NCBI GenBank assembly: GCA_001599755.1
Contig: BCHX01000001.1
Coordinates: 4,836,001 to 4,900,000 of the forward strand
DNA from: Gliomastix tumulicola
Taxonomy: Eukaryota > Ascomycota > Sordariomycetes > Hypocreales > Bionectriaceae
DNA: 64,000 bases
Direction of reading: 5' to 3'
The first letter of the stretch is position 1, and the number at the start of each line of letters is the position of its first letter. The notes beneath the pieces are model-generated. The model was given only the letters and a program-made list of their open reading frames with translations, was not told the DNA's origin and made no database searches. This document shows, piece after piece, positions 41,235 to 49,806 of the stretch. The position numbers and the translations under genes were made by a program.

Positions 41235-42180
41235 TATTAAGAATTAATATATTATTTACTTTTTTTATTAATATTTAATATTAAATTAAAAAGTTACTTT
41301 AAAATATTATAATTTAAAAAATTAAATTTCTACTTTAAGTTAATTAATAAAGAAATTTTATATAATTCTTTATAATTATACCTTAAGCTCTTCTTTAAAA
41401 TAATCTATTTATTAATTCTTTATATTATTCTTTAATTTATTTATAATATAAAGAATCTTTATATTATTACTATAAAATACTATAATATAACTAATAAAAA
41501 TAATCCCTAGGTTTATAAGAAAAGATTATAATTTATTATAATTTTTCCTTAAATATTTAAAGGTATTTTAATATAATTTATTAAACCTTAATATTAAAAA
41601 AAAAGCTTCTATAAAAGTATTTAATATTTAAAATACTTATAAAGTTTAATTAAAAATAGTAAATTATTTTTTTAAATAAAGTTCTTATTTTATTAATAAA
41701 CCTTTAAATCTCTTTTATTTTTTATTAATTTTTATTTATAATAATATTTAATTAAATCCCTTTTAATTTCTATAGTAATTATCTCCTTAATATTATACTA
41801 GGGTTTACTTTAGGCTAACCCTTTACTATAGCTAGGTAAGATCTTTTAAAGCTTCTCTTTCTCTTAAATACCCTTAGATTAAAGCTCTTATAATTTATTA
41901 ATTTTACTTATTATTTTTATAAATAATTTAATTTTATACCTTTAAAAGGGTAAAAAATAGATAAAAACTATTAAAGGTTTTAATATAGAAGTAGGTTATA
42001 TTATATATTTATAGAGTAATCTCTTAGTAAAGGGGGGTTTAATTATTATATTATTTATTATCCCTCTTTAAGCTAGAATAATAAAATACTACTTTTTATA
42101 AATAAGTATTTAATAATAATAAGTAATAATACTAGGACTTCTTAGACTTAATATAATATTATTCTTATTCTAGCCCCTTT
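41235..42180. repeat. RIP relic with copia-like 3' end
   Basis: Positions about 41690-42180 resemble 15940-16340 and 18370-18610. The minus strand again shows a purine-rich word (CTTAAAGAGGG, around 42065-42075) next to TAATAAATAATA, which suggests a polypurine tract against an LTR. No catalytic motif is readable. The segment before 41690 is unassigned AT repeat. Confidence 0.4.
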
Positions 42181-43740
42181 TATATATTAAGGGATTATTT
42201 AAGTTAAATAATTTATAAAGTAAAGGCTTAAATAAATTATTTATTATAATATATAATTTAATTATAATATTACTTTTTATTTTTATTTTTAATATATTTA
42301 ATTAAAAGTAGTTAATTAAATTTAATTTAAATTTAAGAAGTTAAATTATATTAAGTTTAATTTTATTTAAATTATTTAATAATTTATATTAATAATAATA
42401 TTATTAACCTCCTTTATTTTAATAAAAAATATAGTAAAGTTATTTATAATAATAATTATTTAAATTTAAATTAAATTTAAGCTTTAATTTAAAAAAAATA
42501 AAGAAAAATTATATTATTAATAAATATAATAATCTTATAATAAAGTTATATTTCTTTAAATTAAATTTAATTTAATAATAATAAATAATTAAAAATTAAT
42601 TAATTTTATTTATTTTATTTATTTTATTTATTTTATTTATTTTATTTATTTTATTTATTTTATTTATTTTATTTATTTTATTTATTTTATTTATTTTATT
42701 TATNNNNNNNNNNNNNNNNNNNNNNNNNNNNNNNNNNNNNNNNNNNNNNNNNNNNNNNNNNNNNNNNNNNNNNNNNNNNNNNNNNNNNNNNNNNNNNNNN
42801 NNNTTTATTTTATTTATTTTATTTATTTTATTTATTTTATTTATTTTATTTATTTTATTTATTTTATTTATTTTATTTATTTTATTTATTTTATTTATAA
42901 TTAATATACTTTTAGTAAGTTTTATAAAGTTATTTTATTTTATTTAAAGAGTTATATAACTTAATTTTATTAATTCCTAGAGAGATTATTTAATTCTTTA
43001 ATTTTTATTTTATTTATTATAATAAAGTCTTTAAATAAATACCCTAGGACTTATTACTAATTTATAGGTATAACTAATAATATATATATAGGGGAAAAGA
43101 CCTTTACTATAATTAAACTTAAGGAGAATAAAGATATTTTTATATAAAAGGTTAAATTACTTATAAAGATATTTATAATAATATATTTAATTTATATATT
43201 TTATTTTATATTAAAGATTAAGTTATTTATAAAATATTATTATATTTTTAATATATTTATTAATTATATAATATTAAATTAAATTAAACTATTATATAAC
43301 TAAATTTAATTAAACTATTATATAATTAAATTTAATTTATATTTTTTAATATATTAAATAAATTAAAGGATTTTATTTAATAAAGTCTTTATAAGTAATT
43401 AAAAGTAAATTAAAATATTAATATAAGATTTAAACTAAATTTAAAGATTTTATAATAACTAGAAGATTAAAGGTTAATTTATAAATAGGTTTTAATTCTT
43501 AGTAACTACTTATTTTTATATTTATTAAGTAGTAAAAAAAAGTTAATTTTTAATTTTTATTATTATTTATTATAAGAGATAATAGGTAAAGTCTAAATAC
43601 TAATATATAAAGGTTTTATATTCTCCCTCTAGGTTTAAGTTTAATTTAATTATAATAGTAAGGCTATAGATTATAAGACTTAATATTATAGGGTTATAAG
43701 TTATAGGACTAAAACCTAAAGCCTAGTCTAAGTTAAGTCT
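42181..43740 (-). mobile_element. A5: 5' end of an A1-family retroelement with degenerate LTR
   Basis: It is the reverse complement of A1 from about 5300 down to the 5' LTR. The leader right after the LTR is recognisable (43480-43567 against A1 3336-3420), followed on the right by a degenerate LTR starting at 43568. The LTR matches well only over its first 60 bases. The gag region is interrupted by the expanded 9-bp repeat and assembly gap. This is the last transposon before gene space. Confidence 0.7.
42603..42898. repeat. TTTATTTTA 9-bp minisatellite containing a 100-N gap
   Basis: Uninterrupted units of TTTATTTTA run from 42603 to 42703 and from 42804 to 42898. Exactly 100 Ns (42704-42803) lie between. 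The round number marks a scaffolding gap of unknown true size, so the array is probably longer than shown. The array lies inside the gag part of A5 and is absent from the equivalent place in A4 (near 30230-30250), so it expanded after insertion. Confidence 0.95.
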
Positions 43741-44025
43741 AAGCTAGGTTTTAGTTATAATCTATAATAATATATAATAAAACTTATATAAATAAAAGTA
43801 AATTTTAATAGCTATAAAACTAATAAAAGTGTTATTTCTTTTTGTGCTCTTTACTACTTAATATACATTTTATTATACTTTATATACTAGAGCCTCCTCC
43901 CCGCTGTTTATAAGTCGTTTAAGTTTATTCACCCACGTAAGGTAAAATGAGTTATTCACAATGCGTTTCAGAGGACTGAGTGACTGCGTTTATATTATAT
44001 CCGGGGTATCAATGTATTTAGTCTG
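43741..44025. other. Boundary between AT-rich block and gene space
   Basis: Base composition changes within about 150 bp, from RIP-saturated sequence (last AT run ends near 43895) to normal sequence with CpG from 43898 on. The reductase stop codon is at 44026, so its 3' untranslated region and terminator probably lie in this interval. No gene is seen here. Confidence 0.7.
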
Positions 44026-46017
44026 CTACCACTCTAACCGGTCATCGCACATGAGACGGACATCATACCTCTCGTCTCCCTGCCAGACCTTGGACGCGGA
44101 ATTGCATCCTGCAACAATTGTCCTCAGGTCGCTGATCATGGCCCCTGGCCCACTCGCAAAGACTGTCGTTGGACCCCGAACTGTCGATTCCACGAAATCC
44201 TGAATCAACTGGCCCAGATCAGGGTGTCGCTGAGCCTCAGTTTTGTCGCCGCCAAGCTTCTCAACAGTTCTTTCCAAACTGGTTTCCTTATCCTCAGGGC
44301 TTGGCTCCTGGACACCAATGGTATCGATGGGCACCTTCTTCTCTCCGATGGACGGAGGTGTGCTGTTCTCACTGACAGACCCGCTCAAGTCTCTGGTAGC
44401 GAAGAGACGAATCTTCAGGCCCAGGCTTTCTTGGGCACTATAGAGAAGGTCCATCTCCTCCTGCACCCACTCGACATTTGTCGTGTGCCTCATTGCCCAG
44501 ATTAGCTCCACTGTCCGATCAGAGGCTCTAGGGTGGCGAGCGAGTTCCAGGAGCACAGGAAGAACGTAGGTGATGCCGGTTCCTCCAGCTACGCAGACGA
44601 TGTTGGTGTCTGGCGTGATCGACTCCATAAGAGTCTCGCCGTAAGGGCCGGTCAGGATGACCGGAGTCGTAGCGGTCCCGTTAGCGGAGGCATTCAGTTT
44701 CTGAGCTGCAATCCCAGCTACCTTTCTGGTCTCCCCAGCTTTCGCTCTCATAATGTAACTGTGTGTTACTTTACCATCCTTGACAAGAGGCGCATTCAAA
44801 GGGGTGAAGGGGTGCGATTGCCAGATGCTGCCCTCGGTGAAGCAGAGGTAGAAATGCTGACCAATGGCCCAGGGATCCTGCTCATTGTCCAGGTCTAGAC
44901 GGATCACATCGCCACTCTCCGCATCGGGAAATCGCGTAATGGTAGCCTGTGCTGGCTTGAAGCCCATTGACCCGGAGGGGAGAATCTGGTAGTGAAGAAA
45001 AGCAGTGCGGATCATGCGAGCACCGCGATCAATACCCCAGAGAAGGAGGGATGGGATGAGGAAGCATCCGAGAGCGTCCCAGTGAGCATAGCAGGCGCCA
45101 ATGTACACCATGGCCAGAATATAGTGAGCTTTGCGGAAGAACTCGTACCCAGTTAGACGAATAGCCCAGGGTGTGCTGAGGATGAAGAGAATGGTCAGGA
45201 GGAGCATCGCGACAACGCCCCAGACCATGTAAGTCTGGACAATCCATTTTTGAGCGACCTGAGGCTGCGGCTGATATAGCCTAATCTCGACGACGCACCA
45301 GCCGATGGTGTGGAGAGCGCTCTGGACAAAGATGACATAACCCAGCCAACGGTGCAGGAAGTTGAAGCTCTGGTAAGGCACGCCGGTGAAAAGGGAGAGC
45401 AGAGACTCCCGGTTTGCCAACATGACGGACAGGGGCGTCAGGGCATAGGCGAGAACACCAATGCGATCCGACCAAGGGCCAAGACTGGTACGAGTGTTGT
45501 ATACACCAGGCATGTTCTTGACGGGGGTTATCCATTTCTTGTACTCGAAACCGACGAAGGTCCATATCGTCAAGTAGGCGCACAGGGAGGTCAAGACGAC
45601 GACCTGAAAGCGCGTGGTGCGGCCAAAAATGATGCGGACAGAGTCCGGAAGCAGATATCGTCGTTTTGCGGCTGTAGCCGTCCTGCGGATCTTGGTGAGA
45701 CCGCCCAGCTTCCGCGTCCGCTCCAGCTCCTGGGGATCCGAAGGAGCCACGGCCGAGCGAATCAGCGGACGATCAGAATATTTCAGGGCAGCCATGATCA
45801 GGACGATGCCGAGGATGGTGAGCCAGAAAATGCCTGTGTAGTACATGCCAACATCATGGGCGCCATAGACGACGTCGAGATACTCGCAAGAGCCCGCGTC
45901 GACGACACATGGCAGGACACGATCGGCGTAGCCCCAGTGAGGCTCGAGCGTCTGCGCAGTGTCGTGGTCCTGGATATGCTGGCGCTTGACCAGGTCTTCC
46001 AAAGTTGGCGTAGCCAT
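44026..46017 (-). CDS. Ferric/cupric reductase, FRE family (flavocytochrome b)
   Basis: The 663-residue uninterrupted product is an NADPH-dependent plasma-membrane metalloreductase that would reduce Fe(III) or Cu(II) before uptake. Membrane spans appear near 58-78, 135-157, 185-202, 221-240, 261-283, 296-312 and 318-330. The two haem pairs are His222/His236 and His298/His312, both with the canonical 13-residue spacing. The FAD motif HPFT is at 402-405, GPYG at 457-460, the nucleotide-binding GGTGIT at 478-483, and a late FASGPG motif sits near the C-terminus. A low-complexity insert lies at about 545-600. It is divergent from a Ctr copper transporter 819 bp away, which suggests a joint copper or iron uptake role. 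The metal preference cannot be told from sequence. The ATG at 46017 is the first in frame and gives a normal family length. Confidence 0.93.
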   Translation of the reverse strand: MATPTLEDLVKRQHIQDHDTAQTLEPHWGYADRVLPCVVDAGSCEYLDVVYGAHDVGMYYTGIFWLTILGIVLIMAALKYSDRPLIRSAVAPSDPQELERTRKLGGLTKIRRTATAAKRRYLLPDSVRIIFGRTTRFQVVVLTSLCAYLTIWTFVGFEYKKWITPVKNMPGVYNTRTSLGPWSDRIGVLAYALTPLSVMLANRESLLSLFTGVPYQSFNFLHRWLGYVIFVQSALHTIGWCVVEIRLYQPQPQVAQKWIVQTYMVWGVVAMLLLTILFILSTPWAIRLTGYEFFRKAHYILAMVYIGACYAHWDALGCFLIPSLLLWGIDRGARMIRTAFLHYQILPSGSMGFKPAQATITRFPDAESGDVIRLDLDNEQDPWAIGQHFYLCFTEGSIWQSHPFTPLNAPLVKDGKVTHSYIMRAKAGETRKVAGIAAQKLNASANGTATTPVILTGPYGETLMESITPDTNIVCVAGGTGITYVLPVLLELARHPRASDRTVELIWAMRHTTNVEWVQEEMDLLYSAQESLGLKIRLFATRDLSGSVSENSTPPSIGEKKVPIDTIGVQEPSPEDKETSLERTVEKLGGDKTEAQRHPDLGQLIQDFVESTVRGPTTVFASGPGAMISDLRTIVAGCNSASKVWQGDERYDVRLMCDDRLEW

Positions 46018-46836
46018 GATAACGCGAGGAAGAAGGGTGCTGCTGGGTTACCGACTCGATCTCATCGCCAGGACGAGGAAGAACGAACAAGATGAGAGAA
46101 GTGGGAAGAAGGGGGGAAGGTGGTAGATGTAGATGAGCATATTTGTGGCATGGTGACTCGACTCGCGGGCGAGCCAAGCAGCTCTATATTGCTCGCATCT
46201 GCATTCGATGGTCTCGGAACGTGAGCGTCCATCGTATTGCCATCTGATCCGCTTGGCTGGACCCGGGAGAAGGAGATGATGGATCATGGAAGTGAGGTCC
46301 ACCGTGAAACCTTCTCTCGTGGAGATTTCAATACCCGGCGTGCCAGTTCAGTGGGTCTTTTGCCACTTTGGGAGCACTGAAGCAAGTTCTAGCCTTGTTC
46401 TTTCCTTATATTTGTCCTTTTGACACTTCGCAAAGGCTGTTAGTTCTTCCTCCCAAGGCGGGCCATTTCCCACTATTTCCACTGTTTCCCACTGTTTTCC
46501 CGCCCTTCACCACTCAGATTCCTGGTCATTGCGAGAGAGCGAGCAAATTTGAGAGGGTTTCTGCTGGAGCCTCCCGGCCCTTTGTCTTGGCCTTCGTTTC
46601 GCCGGGGAGATGATCAGATAGCGGAGGAGAGATATTCTCATGGCGTGAGGTGTTACATTACATATCTTGCCGCATCCTGAGATGCCGCCAGAGAATGCGA
46701 AATGTCCTACCAATGACTTAGCGAATAGTACACCGACCTGATACCCTTACTTCCTCTGCGTCCCTTCACTTCACCCGCACGCCTCTTCACTTATTTTTTC
46801 TTCGAGTCTAGCCTCGCCTGCAATCTTACAGACAAC
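46018..46836. promoter_or_regulatory. Shared divergent promoter of reductase and copper transporter
   Basis: The 819 bp between the two start codons hold no gene. Candidate copper elements similar to the yeast Mac1 site TTTGCTCA or the Aspergillus TGTGCTCA are present. GAGCAAA lies at 46541-46547 (reverse TTTGCTC). TGAGCATA lies at 46134-46141 (reverse TATGCTCA, 7 of 8 to both), and a weaker ATTGCTCG at 46188-46195. ATCAGATAG at 46613-46621 matches 8 of 9 of the iron GATA-factor site ATCWGATAA. These are short matches and functional use is inference. Confidence 0.5.
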
Positions 46837-47463
46837 ATGGATCACGGTAGCCACGGCGGCGGCTCGCCAGAATGCAAAGTCTCCGTATGCTTGCTCATGA
46901 GCATCTGAAGAATGGGCCCAGACTGACAATTGCAGATGCTCTGGAATTGGGACACCATTGACGCGTGCTTCCTCACTGAATCATGGCATATTGAGAATGA
47001 CGCCATGTTCGCAGCCACCTGCATTGGTGTCATTCTCCTCGTCGTGCTCGTCGAGTTATTCCGACGCCTCGGCAAGGAATATGAGTCTTTCCTCACCCGC
47101 CAGGCTCGTCGCCAGGCTGCCGCGTACAGAGTCGTGTCCCCGAGCTCTAGGGCATGTTTGGGAGCACCGCCCGAGGGGGCGTTGGAAAGCTACCAGCAAA
47201 CCGTCACCGTGCGCGTCACCATGGTCCAGCAGGCCATCCGCGCCCTCATTCACGCCGTCACCTTTGCAGGCGCCTATATTACCATGTTACTAGCCATGTA
47301 CTACAACGGTTATGTCATCATTTGCATCTTCATCGGCGCTGGACTGGGCAAGTTCCTCTGCGACTGGATGGTCGTTAAGGTCGACCTGAGGGAGATTGAG
47401 GATGACGGCAATATCAAAAGATCAAGCCGAATCGAGCAGACAACGACAGTCTGCTGCGACTGA
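46837..47463 (+). CDS. Ctr-family copper transporter (two exons)
   Basis: Exons are 46837-46884 and 46936-47463; the 51-bp intron has donor GTATGC, branch CTGAC and acceptor CAG. The 191-residue product is a high-affinity Cu(I) importer subunit, which in this family works as a trimer. The short first exon gives a His/Gly-rich start (MDHGSHGGGSPECKVS), joined in frame to the MLWNW...FL...SWHI block typical of fungal Ctr proteins. Membrane spans lie near 41-58, 119-138 and 140-158. The second holds the MxxxM copper-gate motif (Met133, Met137) and the third the GxxxG packing motif (Gly150, Gly154). The C-terminus ends in a Cys-Cys pair (189-190), a usual copper-transfer feature. It is divergent from a metalloreductase, which would supply Cu(I). 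Confidence 0.93.
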
Positions 47464-47711
47464 TACTTCTTTCCCTTGTATTTTCTCCTCGAAAGCAAAC
47501 AAATACCTTATAATGAAACATAGAGAGATATCCTAGACTCGCTAGATTGAGGGGTATCATGAGCATGGAAGTGCTCCAAATCAACAATACAAGTCATGAC
47601 AAAATAGTAAACAACCGGGAAATTATCATATGCGCCATACCGCGCATAAGTTGAGTAGGAGGTCAAGTTAAGCACCATGCACCCTGCTTGCCGCCACGTT
47701 GCGTCCCGGCA

Positions 47712-49115
47712 TCACGGTTTGGCAGCGATCCGATCCTCCTCCTGCACCTGCGCGAACGAGGGTGGCGCTGGCGCTTCCGCTCCCGCTTCCGCCTCCGCTT
47801 CCCCTTCTGGTGGTGGCTGCATCCAAGTCTCCGACGCAGCCAATGGTCGGGGTCCTGGCAAATGATCGACGGGGCCAATGCTTTCAGGAAGGATGGTAAT
47901 CATCTCCTTGCCGACTGCATTGACTGGCTCTCCCGCTACGTCAATATGGACCTTCCACATCAGGGCATGTTTCTGCTGCACATTGTAAGTGGCATAGGAG
48001 CAGTTCAGTTCCCTATTCGCCTTCACCACTGCTGGTGCAGAGTCTGGCGATAGGCGAAGGTCAAGAAGCGCTCCGATGTCGACAGCTGGCCAGCTCCCTT
48101 GTTGCCCCAAGTCGATCTCACGTCCCTGGGACTTGACTTTGTCCTGCATCCCAAGGTCAATCTCGAGACGTGTGTCGTCGCTCTTGTTGCTGAACGTTCC
48201 CTCGCAGTTGACAAATGTTGTTGTCTCGATCTTCAACTCGATCAAAGCCAACTTCGCCTTCTGAGGCACCTTCTGTATCTTCTCTGTCGACTTGGCCCAG
48301 TTGGGGACCAGCTGCAGAACAAATGGAACGGGCGTTGGGTTCCCCATTTGTAAGACGGTTGGCACCTCGATCCGGAGTTGGAGTGACAGGGTCGGAACGG
48401 ATGGAGTCCCCATGGCCTTCTTGAACATTTCCTTGACCGAAAGCTTGTCGTTTTGTCTCCCTGGGAGGAGTAACTGCGTCTGCACATCACATGGGTACAG
48501 GCGCTGTTTCAGCTTGAAATCGCCGATGGGAGGCTCTCGCAGAAAATGGGCGATTGTGATCGGAAGGAGAGCGCTGCTAGCCTCTTTGCGCCCCCCTACA
48601 GTTGAGAGGATGTCTGCCTTTAGGAAGTATTCCACGAACCCCTGGACGCTTCTGTTGTACCCAAGCTCCCAGGCGCCCATCGTCGGAGGTAGCTGATGAT
48701 GCCTCACCTGGGCAGGAACTGTTGGAATGAAGGTATCCAAGTCTTTGGGCAAAGCACAGACAGCCTTTACGCTCACATGCGTAGGGATCGTTATAACAAA
48801 TGGCCAGATCATTGCATCACCGCCTGGCGGGATGTGTATCGGCCCTTTGAATAGCTGCGAGGCGGTGACATCGTCATCGATCAAATTGAAGCGGCCGCGG
48901 TATTCGGAGACGCTGTTGGGTCCCTTGTGGACGATCATCTTGGACTTTGACCGGCCATGAAGCTGGATCTGGACACGAGCATCAGGGGTAACCAGATGTG
49001 CGGCGCGGTGTACATAGCCGATGATGGCATCGCCGGGCGCGAATGGCGTATCAGTGCCACGTCCCTCCAAAGATATCCATAGAGATGGACTCATGTCCAC
49101 ACTGGTAGGAGGCAT
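47712..49115 (-). CDS. Arrestin-fold (alpha-arrestin-like) protein
   Basis: The 467-residue single-exon product has the beta-rich pattern of the arrestin N-terminal domain (about 10-165: LWISLEGRG, the GYV and QLHGRSKS strands, then a WPFVITIPTHV segment). A second beta-sandwich follows at about 245-410. In fungi such proteins often adapt membrane transporters or receptors for ubiquitination and endocytosis. I see no PPxY motif that would recruit the Rsp5/NEDD4 ligase, so this member may act differently. The C-terminal 35 residues are an Ala/Glu/Pro run encoded by an imperfect GC-rich repeat (about 47770-47810). It converges with the copper transporter, 248 bp between stop codons. The family assignment is by strand pattern and is less certain than for its neighbours. 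Confidence 0.7.
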   Translation of the reverse strand: MPPTSVDMSPSLWISLEGRGTDTPFAPGDAIIGYVHRAAHLVTPDARVQIQLHGRSKSKMIVHKGPNSVSEYRGRFNLIDDDVTASQLFKGPIHIPPGGDAMIWPFVITIPTHVSVKAVCALPKDLDTFIPTVPAQVRHHQLPPTMGAWELGYNRSVQGFVEYFLKADILSTVGGRKEASSALLPITIAHFLREPPIGDFKLKQRLYPCDVQTQLLLPGRQNDKLSVKEMFKKAMGTPSVPTLSLQLRIEVPTVLQMGNPTPVPFVLQLVPNWAKSTEKIQKVPQKAKLALIELKIETTTFVNCEGTFSNKSDDTRLEIDLGMQDKVKSQGREIDLGQQGSWPAVDIGALLDLRLSPDSAPAVVKANRELNCSYATYNVQQKHALMWKVHIDVAGEPVNAVGKEMITILPESIGPVDHLPGPRPLAASETWMQPPPEGEAEAEAGAEAPAPPSFAQVQEEDRIAAKP

Positions 49116-49806
49116 CTTGAACTACCTTGCCAGTCGGGGTTGGCGTGACGAGCATGAAGAGATTCAGCGAAGGGAGAGGACTTGGTAGGAGACTAGTTTA
49201 GTGTTGATGATTCCTAAGCGTACCGACAGCATCGCTTTAAACACGACATCGGAAGAATACATAATATCACGAGGTCACGGAGGAGGCCGGTATGCAGGGC
49301 CGCCAAGCGACTCCAAGAACACCCTCTGGTGTCCAAAAGGGTGAAGGATTGGCCTCGACTCGCTTATGGCTTCTCCCAGCAGGGCACCTTCCAAAACGGC
49401 AGGGACCTCGAATGTTATGAAGCGCGGGGCCACCGTTTGGGGTGGCGTATGAATCAAAACGGTGTTTTCCCTTTCCGTTTAGAAGCATACCCATGCATAC
49501 CACCGGATGGGGATCCACAGATTCGTAGGGTGCACTTGACATCCGACAAAGCGCCACCGTCTTCTTGCTGGTTGGCTCGGTGCCGATAAGTTGACCGATT
49601 TGACAGATCCAGAGCTCCATCGACCATGATAAATAGCTTCAACCCGGCTAGTTGACATTAGTCACAGCATCTGGATAAGATCAAAAAAGAAAACTGGCTC
49701 TGCTTTTGTTTTCCACCCCTCCCTCCTATCTCATCTCATGTCAAGATGCTTCCTGAGGGCGTCCGACAATGCACCCTTGATCGGTATCCAAGCGAGGTAC
49801 CTGTAG
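49116..49806. other. Divergent intergenic region, no gene seen
   Basis: It lies between the arrestin-like gene and the homeodomain gene, which point away from each other, so it must hold both promoters. Short open frames occur (up to 117 codons on the minus strand), but none has recognisable composition or motifs. A pyrimidine-rich run at 49713-49735 is typical of a fungal start region for the downstream gene. Confidence 0.5.

Noticed and set aside
42603..42898. CRISPR-like regular repeat
   Set aside because: The unit is a 9-bp tandem minisatellite with no spacers, in a eukaryotic genome.
1..43900. Mitochondrial DNA inserted in or mis-assembled with nuclear DNA, suggested by extreme AT content
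   Set aside because: There are no mitochondrial genes, rRNA or tRNA, and the sequence instead contains RIP-mutated retroelements with LTRs and target duplications.
45310..46095. 261-codon plus-strand open frame
   Set aside because: It is antisense to the reductase, whose haem, FAD and NADPH motifs are all on the minus strand.
49267..49620. 117-codon minus-strand open frame between two genes
   Set aside because: It shows no recognisable motif or plausible splice partner and lies in a divergent promoter region.
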